Below, piece by piece: positions 17,215-25,147 of a DNA stretch of 64,000 nt. Location: positions 1 to 64,000 of the forward strand of contig NZ_QDAH01000021.1 in NCBI RefSeq assembly GCF_003075415.1, given 5' to 3'. Below the pieces are notes generated by a model. That model worked only from the letters and a program-made list of their open reading frames with translations, searched no databases and was not told the origin of the DNA. The DNA is from Microvirga sp. KLBC 81 (GTDB lineage Bacteria > Pseudomonadota > Alphaproteobacteria > Rhizobiales > Beijerinckiaceae). Position 1 is the first letter of the stretch. Every line of letters starts with the position of its first letter. The position numbers and the translations under genes are program-made.

Positions 17215-18177
17215 ATGTCCCTCCTGCCCCTTCTGCGCCCAGACCGCTTCACCGTTGCCCTTGTGGCAACGGCCATCATCGCGACGATCCTGCCTGCCAC
17301 TGGAGCCGCGGGGCCGATTCTCAAGGCGGGCATCGTCGGCTCGATCGCTCTCCTGTTCTTTCTCCAGGGGGCCCGCTTATCACGCGAAGCGATCATCCAG
17401 GGCGCGGTGCACTGGCGCCTTCACCTGATGGTGTTCGCCGCGACCTTCCTGCTGTTTCCCGTACTCGGTCTGCTCACCAAGACCTATCTGCAATCCTATC
17501 TGGCGCCGGGCATCGCGCTGGGTGTTCTGTATCTCTGCCTTCTTCCCTCAACGATCCAATCTTCGATCACCTTCACGTCGCTGGCCGGCGGGAATGTCGC
17601 AGCCGCCGTGTGCAGCGCATCGGCCTCGAATGTCCTGGGCATCTTCCTCACCCCGCTGCTCATGGGACTCTTCATGCAAACGCAGGGAGGCGTTTCGCTG
17701 GATGCCATCGGCGAGATCGTATTGCAGCTCCTGGTCCCTTTCGTTGCAGGGCATCTGATGCGCCCCTGGATAGGCCGATGGGTGGAAGGCCACAGGCCGC
17801 TCACAGGCATCGTGGATCGCGGCGCGATCCTGCTCGTCGTGTACTACGCCTTCGGCGAGGCTGCCATGAACAACCTGTGGCGCCAGTTGGAGCCGAGGGA
17901 TCTCATGCTCCTCGTGCTCCTCAATTGCGTGCTCCTCGGCGCCGTCCTCGTCATCACGACCATGGCAAGCCGGCTGCTCGGATTCTCACGGCGCGACGAG
18001 ATCGCCCTGGTGTTCTGCGGCTCCAAGAAGAGCCTCGGTAGCGGCGTTCCGATTGCGAGCATTCTCTTCCCAGCCAGCATGATCGGGGCGATTATCCTGC
18101 CGCTGATGCTCTTCCATCAGATCCAGTTGCTGGTTTGCGCAGTTCTGGCGCGCTCCTATGCGGAGCGCAACGCCTGA
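17215..18177 (+). CDS. SBF-like (bile acid:sodium symporter superfamily) transporter
   Basis: A 320-residue membrane protein with about ten hydrophobic segments and motifs LLFFLQGARLSREAI, LPSTIQSSITFTSLAGGNVA and EIALVFCGSKKSLGSGVPIA, as in the SLC10A7/YfeH branch of the SBF family. A GTG at 17191 could add eight residues; ATG 17215 gives the usual N-terminus (MSLLPLLRPDRF). It is the last gene of the plus arm of the tetronate island, so carriage of a carboxylate is plausible but unproven. Confidence 0.85.
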   Translation: MSLLPLLRPDRFTVALVATAIIATILPATGAAGPILKAGIVGSIALLFFLQGARLSREAIIQGAVHWRLHLMVFAATFLLFPVLGLLTKTYLQSYLAPGIALGVLYLCLLPSTIQSSITFTSLAGGNVAAAVCSASASNVLGIFLTPLLMGLFMQTQGGVSLDAIGEIVLQLLVPFVAGHLMRPWIGRWVEGHRPLTGIVDRGAILLVVYYAFGEAAMNNLWRQLEPRDLMLLVLLNCVLLGAVLVITTMASRLLGFSRRDEIALVFCGSKKSLGSGVPIASILFPASMIGAIILPLMLFHQIQLLVCAVLARSYAERNA

Positions 18178-18251
18178 ACCCCTTCCACGAGCAGGCGAAC
18201 TACTCGGCCGGGAGATCAGACGATAGCTCGGTTCAAAAATCCAGGGGAGCT

Positions 18252-18283
18252 AGAGCTGTTTCCATTGGCATGGAATCAGCTCT
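18252..18283. repeat. intergenic palindrome 1
   Basis: Near-perfect inverted repeat: AGAGCTG-T-TTCCAT, centre TGGC, ATGGAA-T-CAGCTCT. Thirteen base pairs form with one T-T mismatch. The style and the AGAGC borders match the intergenic palindromic mosaics of Rhizobiales. Confidence 0.7.
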
Positions 18284-18344
18284 CTTCTTTGCTCAGCCGC
18301 ATTCTTGAACGGTGAGCCGGAGCCACTTCACCGAAAAATGCTCT

Positions 18345-18395
18345 AGAGCATCGTGCGGAAAAGTGGATCCGGTTTTCCGCTCTCAACGATGCTCT
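18345..18395. repeat. intergenic palindrome 2
   Basis: Outer arms AGAGCATCG and CGATGCTCT with inner arms GCGGAAAA(G) and (G)GTTTTCCGC flank GGATCC. It is a long imperfect hairpin of about 50 bases. The borders are the same AGAGCATCG motif as in palindrome 3, so they are related parts of a composite repeat. Confidence 0.75.
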
Positions 18396-18407
18396 CATTG
18401 AAGGAGA

Positions 18408-18459
18408 AAGCATCGGATCGGTCCCAAAAGTGCAAATCCACTTTTGGGTCCGATGCTCT
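18408..18459. repeat. intergenic palindrome 3
   Basis: Arms AGCATCGGA and TCCGATGCT enclose a second pair CCCAAAAGTG / CACTTTTGGG with the centre CAAATC. The result is a hairpin of nearly 20 base pairs with small internal loops. It belongs to the same mosaic as palindromes 1 and 2 and is likely repeated elsewhere in the genome. Confidence 0.78.
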
Positions 18460-18622
18460 AAGATCCGGTTCGGGCCAGTCTGCGAAGTTCCGCTGCCCTT
18501 AATTAAAGTCTGTTAAGGGCTCTTTTCCGGCCATTCACGTCATTTGCAAAACGGCCTTCACACGGAGAGTTTGTGGTCGAAAGCCAATCGATGCAAGAAA
18601 ATGCCCCAACCTCACGGCCCGC

Positions 18623-19543
18623 CTACTTTGCAAGAGCGGACGACACCCTGACCGTCCGCTCACGATGAGCCGTATAGAGGCCACTGGCGATGATCACGCC
18701 AGCCCCGATCAGCGTCCACTCGTCTGGCACGTTGCCGAAAACGAGATAGCCGAGCAGTCCGGACCAGACGAGTTGGCTGTAGGAAAAAGGTGCCAGGACG
18801 GACGCTCGCGCCTGCTGGAACGCCAATACGACCAGCCACTGTGCGATCGTTGATGTAACGCCTGTCACGAACCCGAGCCCGATCTCGCGCCAGCCGGGGG
18901 TGACCCACCCGAACGGCACGATGGCGGAGGTGATAAGCAAACCGACGATGGCCGCATAGGTCAGGGAGGTCAGGGGTCCATCCGACCCGCTCATCTTGCG
19001 CGTCACCACCAAGGCAACGGCCCAGCTTGCAGCCGACAGGATCGGAAAAATCGCGGCGGTGTCGAATGCCCCGGTTCCCGGGCGCACGACGATGAGGACG
19101 CCCAGCAGGCCGACCGCAACCGCACTCCACCGCCTCCAACCGACAACCTCTCCGAGGATCGGAATTGAAAGAGCTGTCACGATCACGGGTGAGACAAAGG
19201 CGATGGCGGTTGCTTCCGCCATCGGCAGGAAACCCAGTCCCATGATGAAGAAGACAGACGACCCCAACACACCCAAGGCACGGAGTGTTTGCAGGCGCGG
19301 ACGCCGGGATTGTAGATCGTGCAGGCGTCCCGTCAAAGTAGCTGCCCCCAGCATGAGAAACGTGAAGGCGCAGAAGCGGAGCCAAGCGACCTCGACCGCA
19401 GGCAGCGAGGCAGTCATGAGCTTGGATGCGGCATCCGAGCAGGAAAAGAACGCAAGCGCCGCGATCATGAGAGCAATGCCTCGCAATGGACGATCGCGGC
19501 TGATGGAAGGCTCGTTGGTCGGGATGGTGCTGCCTCTGGTCAT
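18623..19543 (-). CDS. DMT-superfamily (EamA) transporter
   Basis: A 306-residue membrane protein with ten hydrophobic segments arranged as two EamA repeats (first repeat from about residue 22, second from about residue 165). Typical spots are AFFSCSDAASKLM, LPMAEATAIAFVSPVIVTAL with GEVVGWRRW, and SYSQLVWSGLLGYLVFG near the end. Family members export amino acids, metabolites or drugs; this substrate cannot be told. It stands alone, convergent with the tetronate island. Confidence 0.88.
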   Translation of the reverse strand: MTRGSTIPTNEPSISRDRPLRGIALMIAALAFFSCSDAASKLMTASLPAVEVAWLRFCAFTFLMLGAATLTGRLHDLQSRRPRLQTLRALGVLGSSVFFIMGLGFLPMAEATAIAFVSPVIVTALSIPILGEVVGWRRWSAVAVGLLGVLIVVRPGTGAFDTAAIFPILSAASWAVALVVTRKMSGSDGPLTSLTYAAIVGLLITSAIVPFGWVTPGWREIGLGFVTGVTSTIAQWLVVLAFQQARASVLAPFSYSQLVWSGLLGYLVFGNVPDEWTLIGAGVIIASGLYTAHRERTVRVSSALAK

Positions 19544-19697
19544 TAAGTGCTGTCGGGTTTCGAACGATCTTGCTACAGCCTACTCATGACCCGGAATAGG
19601 CCTGCGCTTTCGCTTGCCAGAGGTTATGAGGCCGCAGATATCCTGATACATAGCAGGTGTCCTGATACAATCCTTCCTGCCAACGGAAAGCACCCGC

Positions 19698-20600
19698 CTA
19701 GATCCCGCCGGGAGGAAGCTGGGCCTTCACCCCGAGTTCGGCCAGCAGCCACTCGGCAAAGGCCGTCAGGGGACGACGCTGCCGAACGTAGCGGGGAAAA
19801 ACCAAGTTATGCCCGACATAACGGACCGGGATCGACTTTTGGTCCAATGGCATGACGAGGCGGCCTGATGCGAGTTCCCTCTCCGCCAGGCGTGTGGACT
19901 CCAGGGCGACGCCAAGCCCTTCGGCTGCTGCCGCAATCGCAAGGAAGCTGCGGTCGAACCGGCTCCCGTTCGGAGGAGGCGCGACCAGGCCATTGGCATT
20001 GAACCAATCCGCCCATTGGATCTGCTTGCTGTCCGTTTGGATCAGCACGTGGTTGAAGAGATCCGACGGGGTGGTGATCGTCTCCGCAAGATCAGGCGCA
20101 CACATCGGTGCAATCGCTTCCTCCCCAAGGGGCACCACGATCAGCCCTTCCACGCGCGGTGGGCCATAAACGATATCCGCATCGAACTCATCGGAGGTGA
20201 ACCGCGTGTAATCGACTCCGGCCGCCAAACGGAGTTCCACGCCTGGATGTTGTTTCAGGAAATTGGCCAACCTCGGAGTCAGCCACTGGGCCGCGAAGCT
20301 CGGTGCGCAGTGCAAACGCAGGAGTTTGGGTCCGCGGGTCGAGACGACCTCCGTGCCGCGCCGCAATTCATCGAACGCCCGGCTGACGTGGCGCATCAGT
20401 GCTTCACCCTCGTAACTCAGGCGGACATTGCGGGTGTCACGCTCGAAGAGGGGTATCCCGAGAGCCTGCTCCAGCTTCCGTATCGCGTGGCTGACCGCAC
20501 TTGGCGTCAGGTTCAGCTCCGCGGAGGCCGCCCGGAAGGATCCGGTCCGGCCAGCCGCTTCAAAGACCCGGAGAAAGGAGAGCGGCACCTGCTGAAGCAT
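19698..20600 (-). CDS. LysR-family transcriptional regulator (GcvA-like)
   Basis: A 300-residue LysR protein. Residues 1-65 form the winged helix (PLSFLRVFEAAGRTGSFRAA, LTPSAVSHAIRKLEQALG, IPLFERDTRNVRLSYEGEAL), and the remainder is the periplasmic-binding-like effector domain (LLRLHCAPSFAAQWLTPRL). It is divergent from the SDR-transketolase-TRAP operon with a 118-bp gap that contains a perfect LysR-box palindrome, so it probably regulates that operon. Confidence 0.9.
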   Translation of the reverse strand: MLQQVPLSFLRVFEAAGRTGSFRAASAELNLTPSAVSHAIRKLEQALGIPLFERDTRNVRLSYEGEALMRHVSRAFDELRRGTEVVSTRGPKLLRLHCAPSFAAQWLTPRLANFLKQHPGVELRLAAGVDYTRFTSDEFDADIVYGPPRVEGLIVVPLGEEAIAPMCAPDLAETITTPSDLFNHVLIQTDSKQIQWADWFNANGLVAPPPNGSRFDRSFLAIAAAAEGLGVALESTRLAERELASGRLVMPLDQKSIPVRYVGHNLVFPRYVRQRRPLTAFAEWLLAELGVKAQLPPGGI

Positions 20601-20608
20601 CGGATTAG

Positions 20609-20621
20609 TGAATCAGATTCA
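20609..20621. promoter_or_regulatory. candidate LysR box
   Basis: TGAATCAGATTCA is a perfect 13-base palindrome of the form T-N11-A. It lies 9 bases upstream of the lysR start and about 98 bases before the divergent SDR start, the usual place for a LysR recognition site. Confidence 0.55.
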
Positions 20622-20718
20622 ACAGAGGGTGTAAACATCGCGTTTGTCCAAGAGCACAAGTTGGAAAATAATTCCTTCAACAAAACCAAAAAACGACAGT
20701 TTCTGCTGGAGGAAAACG

Positions 20719-21468
20719 ATGCTTCTTGAAGGCAAGACCGCCGTCATTTCCGGCGCGGCCAGTCCACGTGGGATCGGGCTTGCGACTGCCCGTCTCTTTG
20801 CGGCGCACGGCGCCAAGGTCGCTATCCTCGATCTTGATGAACAAGGTGCGAAGGATACTGCCGCGTCTCTGGGCCCGGAGCATGTCGGCATCGGGTGCAA
20901 CGTCACGGATCTCGATGCCTGCAAGCACGCCGCGGATGTGGCCATCACAGCCTTCGGCCATATCGACATCCTTCTCAACAATGCCGGCGTCACACAGCCC
21001 GTGAAGACGATGGAGATCGACGAAGCAAGCTGGCGCCGCATCCTTGATGTCAACCTCACCGGCGTCCTCTACCTGAGCCAAGCCTTCATTCCCCACATGC
21101 GCTCCCGCCGTAAGGGCTCGATCGCCTGCATGTCCTCGGTTTCGGCCCAACGGGGTGGCGGGATCTTCGGCGGACCGCACTATTCCGCCGCGAAAGCCGG
21201 GGTTCTTGGGCTCGCAAAAGCCATGGCACGCGAACTCGGCCCGGACGGCATCCGCGTCAACTGCGTCACGCCTGGCCTGATTCAGACAGACATCACGGGC
21301 GGCAAGCTCACTGACGGGATGCGCCAAGACATCTTGAAAGGAATCCCGCTCAACCGTCTCGGCAATGCGGAGGATGTGGCTGGCGCCTACCTGTTCCTCG
21401 CCTCGGATCTGTCCGCCTACATCACCGGCGCCGTGATCGACGTGAACGGCGGGATGCTGATCCATTGA
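20719..21468 (+). CDS. SDR-family oxidoreductase
   Basis: A 249-residue classical short-chain dehydrogenase: cofactor motif TAVISGAASPRGIGLATARL, DILLNNAGVTQP, active-site Ser followed by YSAAKAGVLG (Tyr and Lys), and the terminal ITGAVIDVNGGML. Start ATG 20719 follows GGAGGAAAACG. It heads the plus-strand operon with transketolase and TRAP genes. It probably oxidises a polyol or sugar acid brought in by that transporter. Confidence 0.88.
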   Translation: MLLEGKTAVISGAASPRGIGLATARLFAAHGAKVAILDLDEQGAKDTAASLGPEHVGIGCNVTDLDACKHAADVAITAFGHIDILLNNAGVTQPVKTMEIDEASWRRILDVNLTGVLYLSQAFIPHMRSRRKGSIACMSSVSAQRGGGIFGGPHYSAAKAGVLGLAKAMARELGPDGIRVNCVTPGLIQTDITGGKLTDGMRQDILKGIPLNRLGNAEDVAGAYLFLASDLSAYITGAVIDVNGGMLIH

Positions 21469-21520
21469 TCGGCGCAATGGGCGCCAGTCCGCTCGCGCCC
21501 TCCAAAAACTGGAGAGATCG

Positions 21521-22396
21521 ATGAATACCAGCAGCAGCGAACCTGTGCCGCGCGATTCCCAACCAGCCAGGTCCAATGTCTCCCTCGTAGACCGGGCCTA
21601 TCGCATCCGCCGCAATGCGCTCCGCATGGGCGAGGTGCAGGGCCAGGGCTACATTGCCCAAGCCCTCGGCGTCGCCGACGTCCTGGCGGTGTCCTACTTC
21701 CATGCCATGCGCTATCGTCCCGAGGATCCGGAATGGGAGGAACGCGATCGTTTTCTTCTTTCGATCGGCCACTACGCCATTGCTCTTTACGCGGCACTGA
21801 TCGAAGCCAGGATCATCCCCGAAGACGAGTTGGAAAGCTACGGGACCGACGACAGCCGCCTGCCGATGTCAGGCATGGCAGCCTACACGCCGGGCATGGA
21901 GATCACGGGCGGATCGCTCGGCCATGGCTTGGCGCTCGCCGTCGGGTTCTGCCTCGGGCTGAAGCGCAAGAAATCAAGCTCGTTCGTCTATTGCCTGTTC
22001 TCCGATGGAGAGCTCGGTGAGGGCTCTATCTGGGAAGGAGCCTGGTCAGCCAGCCACTGGAAGCTCGACAACCTGATCGGCATCGTCGACGTCAACAACC
22101 AGCAGGCGGATGGCCCGGCTTCCCAGGTCACGGGCTTCGAGCCACTCGAAGCACGTTTCGAGTCGTTCGGCTGGCACGTGCAGCGGGTCAACGGCAACGA
22201 CATCGATGCGTTGGTGGCGGCGTTCGACGCAGCCCGCGCATACGCCGAGCCGAAGCCGCGCATCATCATCTGCGACACCAAGATGGCCAAGGGCGTTCCG
22301 TTCCTCGAAGAGCGTGAACGCAACCACTTCCTGCGGGTGGAACCGCATGAATGGCAGAAGGCCCTCGAACTGCTTGACGCCGGGAGGACATCATGA
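21521..22396 (+). CDS. transketolase-like protein, N-terminal (TPP-binding) subunit
   Basis: A 291-residue protein equal to the first half of a transketolase: LGVADVLAVSYFHAMRY, GSLGHGLALAVGFCLGLK, and the TPP/Mg motif SDGELGEGSIWEGAWSASHW followed by DNLIGIVDVNNQQADG. Split transketolases of this kind commonly serve specialised sugar pathways (for example apulose 4-phosphate or sulfo-sugar routes) rather than the pentose phosphate pathway. The stop overlaps the partner gene by 4 bases (ATGA), giving coupled translation of the two subunits. Confidence 0.9.
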   Translation: MNTSSSEPVPRDSQPARSNVSLVDRAYRIRRNALRMGEVQGQGYIAQALGVADVLAVSYFHAMRYRPEDPEWEERDRFLLSIGHYAIALYAALIEARIIPEDELESYGTDDSRLPMSGMAAYTPGMEITGGSLGHGLALAVGFCLGLKRKKSSSFVYCLFSDGELGEGSIWEGAWSASHWKLDNLIGIVDVNNQQADGPASQVTGFEPLEARFESFGWHVQRVNGNDIDALVAAFDAARAYAEPKPRIIICDTKMAKGVPFLEERERNHFLRVEPHEWQKALELLDAGRTS

Positions 22397-23445
22397 GGCG
22401 CTCGAAATACACGCGGCCAACCTGGCTTGGGGAGCAGGGCGAAGGAGGACAAGGAACGGCGGACAAGCCGCGGCTGACAACCTCCGCGATGATCGCTTCG
22501 CTCGCCGGCCCGGACCAGCGCACGAAGCCCGCTCCCTTCGGCAACGCCCTCGCGGCTCTGGCCGAGAGCCGGCCGGAGATCGTCGGGCTGACGGCGGACC
22601 TCGCGAAGTATACGGACCTGCACATCTTCGCGAAGGCTCATCCTGACCGCTTCTACCAGATGGGCATGGCGGAACAGCTCCTGATCAGCGCCGCCGCCGG
22701 GATGGCGCGGGAAGGTTTCATGCCATTCGCCACGACTTACGCAGTGTTTGCGGCACGAAGAGCCTACGACTTCATCTGCATGGCCATCGCCGAGGAAAAC
22801 CTCAACGTGAAGATCGTGTGCGCCCTGCCCGGCCTGACGACCGGCTACGGGCCGAGCCACCAGGCCACGGAGGATATCGCGATTTTCCGGGGCATGCCGA
22901 ATATCGCCATCATCGACCCGTGCGACGCCCATGAGATCGAGCAGGCCGTGCCGGCCATCGCGGCGCATGACGGTCCGGTCTACATGCGCCTGTTGCGCGG
23001 CAACGTACCCCTCGTTCTCGACGAGTACGATTACAAATTTGAACTCGGGAAGGCCAAGATGCTGCGGGACGGCAATGATGTCCTGATCATCTCGTCCGGC
23101 CTGATGACGATGCGGGCGCTCGAGGCCGCAGAGACACTCTCCAACGACGATGTCGATGTCGGCGTGCTGCACGTGCCCACCATCAAGCCTCTCGACGAGG
23201 CGACGATCCTGAAGGAAGCGTCACGTACCGGCCGGATGGTGGTCGTAGCGGAAAACCATACGATCGTCGGCGGCTTGGGAGAGGCCGTTGCCGGCCTCCT
23301 GATGCGCTCGGGCGTGTTCCCGCCCGCATTCCGCCAGATCGCCCTGCCCGACGAGTTCCTGGATGCCGGCGCTCTGCCAACCCTCCACGACCGCTACGGG
23401 CTTTCGGTCAGCGCCGTGACGCGCAGCATCAAGGGCTGGCTTTAG
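22393..23445 (+). CDS. transketolase-like protein, C-terminal subunit
   Basis: A 350-residue protein equal to the pyrimidine-binding plus C-terminal domains: GLTADLAKYTDLHIFAKAHP, FYQMGMAEQLLISAAAGMA with the catalytic Glu, YGPSHQATEDIAIFRGMPN, and a transketolase C domain (VVAENHTIVGGLGEAVAGLL). Its first 45 residues are not part of the usual domain and look like a flexible lead. It pairs with the gene before it. Confidence 0.9.
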   Translation: MRRSKYTRPTWLGEQGEGGQGTADKPRLTTSAMIASLAGPDQRTKPAPFGNALAALAESRPEIVGLTADLAKYTDLHIFAKAHPDRFYQMGMAEQLLISAAAGMAREGFMPFATTYAVFAARRAYDFICMAIAEENLNVKIVCALPGLTTGYGPSHQATEDIAIFRGMPNIAIIDPCDAHEIEQAVPAIAAHDGPVYMRLLRGNVPLVLDEYDYKFELGKAKMLRDGNDVLIISSGLMTMRALEAAETLSNDDVDVGVLHVPTIKPLDEATILKEASRTGRMVVVAENHTIVGGLGEAVAGLLMRSGVFPPAFRQIALPDEFLDAGALPTLHDRYGLSVSAVTRSIKGWL

Positions 23446-23525
23446 AACGACTTGCCTCGGGGCGACCCGCTCCGAGGTCCAGGCATGGCTCATCAGCCAC
23501 TGCCCGGCACCACAACGATCAAAAA

Positions 23526-23540
23526 GCCCGGTTAACGGGC
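23526..23540. other. intercistronic hairpin before dctP
   Basis: GCCCG-GTTAA-CGGGC forms a 5-bp GC-rich stem. On the plus strand it is preceded by AAAAA; on the minus strand the stem is followed by TTTTT, so it could terminate antisense transcripts, or shield the downstream dctP mRNA from decay. It lies 22 bases before the dctP start. Confidence 0.45.
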
Positions 23541-23562
23541 AGGATCCAGAAGGAGAACGCAC

Positions 23563-24561
23563 ATGAAGAACTCGATTTCACGCCGTACCCTCATCGCCGG
23601 CGCCTTCGCGGCCCCGGCTGTCCTGACGCTGCCCCGCGGCGCGAGCGCCGCGACCAACCTTACCCTGGGCCACAACGCAGCCCCAGGCAATCCGCGGAGC
23701 ATCGCGACCGAACGTTTCGGCGAGATGGTCAAGGAACGGTCTGGCGGGCGCATCAGCGTTCGCGTCGCAGGCTCCGAGCAGCTCGGCAACGAACAATCGC
23801 TGCTCACCAGCCTGCGAACCGGCGCGGTCGACATGACGGTCAACAGTCAGGGATCCACGTCGGCGCTTGTGCCGGAAATCGCGGCCCTTGGCCTGCCCTT
23901 CCTGTTCGAGGACAGCGCCGCTGCCTTCAAGGTCCTGGAAGGTCCGGTCGGCGAGGCGCTGGGGCAGCGCTTCTCGAAGGTCCAGATGGTGCCCCTCGGC
24001 TGGTGGGACAACGGCATCCGCCACATCACCAACAGCAAGCGGCCGATCGTGAAGCCGGCGGACCTGAAGGGCCTCAAGATACGTACACCGCCGGATCCGA
24101 TGACGATCGACATCTTCCGGGCGCTCGGCGCCAGTACCGAGCAGATCAGCTTCGGAGAGCTCTACATCGCGCTCCAGCAAGGTGTGGTGGACGGCCAAGA
24201 GAACCCGCTGACCAACATCGCAAGCTCGAAGCTCTTCGAAGTGAACAAGTTCATCAGCCTATCGGGCCATAAGTGGGAGGTCTCGCCCTTCCTAATCTCA
24301 CAGATCACCTGGACCCGGCTGCCTGCTGCCGATCGGGAGACCGTCAGGGCCGCTGCCAAGGAGGCAGGCGATCTGCAACGCAAGCTGTTTGCCGAGAACG
24401 AGGCCAAGTACAACAGCGAGTTCCGAGCCAATCCGAACCTCGCGGTCAACGAGGTTGATAAAGCCGCCTTCCGAGAAGCTTCCGCCAATGTCGTTGACAC
24501 CTGGCGTGCCAAACCTTTCGGCGACTTCGTCGATCAGCTCGTTAAGGCAGCCCGGGGCTGA
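23563..24561 (+). CDS. dctP: TRAP transporter solute-binding protein (DctP family)
   Basis: A 332-residue exported binding protein. The N-terminus ISRRTLIAGAFAAPAVL looks like a Tat signal (twin Arg) cleaved near ASA (about residue 29). The mature part has LTLGHNAAPGNPRSIATERF, GIRHITNSKRPIVKPADLKG, KIRTPPDPMTIDIFRALGA and LYIALQQGVVDGQENPLTNI, all DctP signatures, including the Arg that binds the carboxylate of the ligand. It delivers an organic acid to the DctQM membrane pair encoded next. The ligand is likely a sugar acid (inference). Confidence 0.93.
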   Translation: MKNSISRRTLIAGAFAAPAVLTLPRGASAATNLTLGHNAAPGNPRSIATERFGEMVKERSGGRISVRVAGSEQLGNEQSLLTSLRTGAVDMTVNSQGSTSALVPEIAALGLPFLFEDSAAAFKVLEGPVGEALGQRFSKVQMVPLGWWDNGIRHITNSKRPIVKPADLKGLKIRTPPDPMTIDIFRALGASTEQISFGELYIALQQGVVDGQENPLTNIASSKLFEVNKFISLSGHKWEVSPFLISQITWTRLPAADRETVRAAAKEAGDLQRKLFAENEAKYNSEFRANPNLAVNEVDKAAFREASANVVDTWRAKPFGDFVDQLVKAARG

Positions 24562-24565
24562 TGTT

Positions 24566-25147
24566 ATGACCCGCGTCTCTCCCCTGCCTCACCATGATGA
24601 TCAAGCGATAGCCACGGGGGGCGGCGCGATCGCCGTGGCCAACATGATCGACTACGTGGTCGGTCTTGCTTGCCGAGCACTAATTCTACTGACGGGGATC
24701 GCACTGCTTGCGATCCTCACGGCGAATGTCATTGCCCGCTATGTGCTGGAGAGCGGCGGTTTTCGCTTCGCGCAGGAGCTTCCCGAACGCCTCTTTCCCT
24801 GGTTCATCATGGCGGGCGTGGCGCTCGCAGTTCAGAAGGGCGGCCACATGGCCGTGGAATCCGTTCTATCCCGTCTGAACCGAAACGGGGCGCGCATCAT
24901 GCTCCTCATCGGCCATGCCATCATCATCGTCTCCTATGCCATCCTGGGATGGGAGGCGATTGGAGTCGCCGATATCGTGTCCATCGAGACGAGCCCCGTG
25001 CTCGGATTGTCCAGCAGCTACAGCTACTACGCGCTCGCTCTCGGTTGTGCCGCGGTCATTCTGACCACATTCGCGCTCGCGCTGCGGGTCGCCATGCTCG
25101 GGCCCGAGGCCATGCCGACCCCCGATCCAGAGGAGACGGGCATATGA
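24566..25147 (+). CDS. dctQ: TRAP transporter small permease (DctQ)
   Basis: A 193-residue protein with four hydrophobic segments (about residues 28-58, 70-90, 108-130 and 150-175) and the DctQ motif ELPERLFPWFIMAGVALAVQ followed by GGHMAVE. The ATG at 24566 follows the dctP stop by 4 bases; upstream in-frame codons are inside dctP. The stop overlaps the dctM start by ATGA. Confidence 0.92.
   Translation: MTRVSPLPHHDDQAIATGGGAIAVANMIDYVVGLACRALILLTGIALLAILTANVIARYVLESGGFRFAQELPERLFPWFIMAGVALAVQKGGHMAVESVLSRLNRNGARIMLLIGHAIIIVSYAILGWEAIGVADIVSIETSPVLGLSSSYSYYALALGCAAVILTTFALALRVAMLGPEAMPTPDPEETGI

Larger units (their letters stand above)
18178..18622. other. 445-bp intergenic region with palindrome mosaic
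   Basis: No protein-coding gene seen. It separates the convergent SBF transporter (+) and DMT exporter (-) genes and holds three strong palindromes, listed separately. The rest (18460-18622) includes an AT-rich stretch around 18500-18520 with nothing assignable. Confidence 0.7.
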
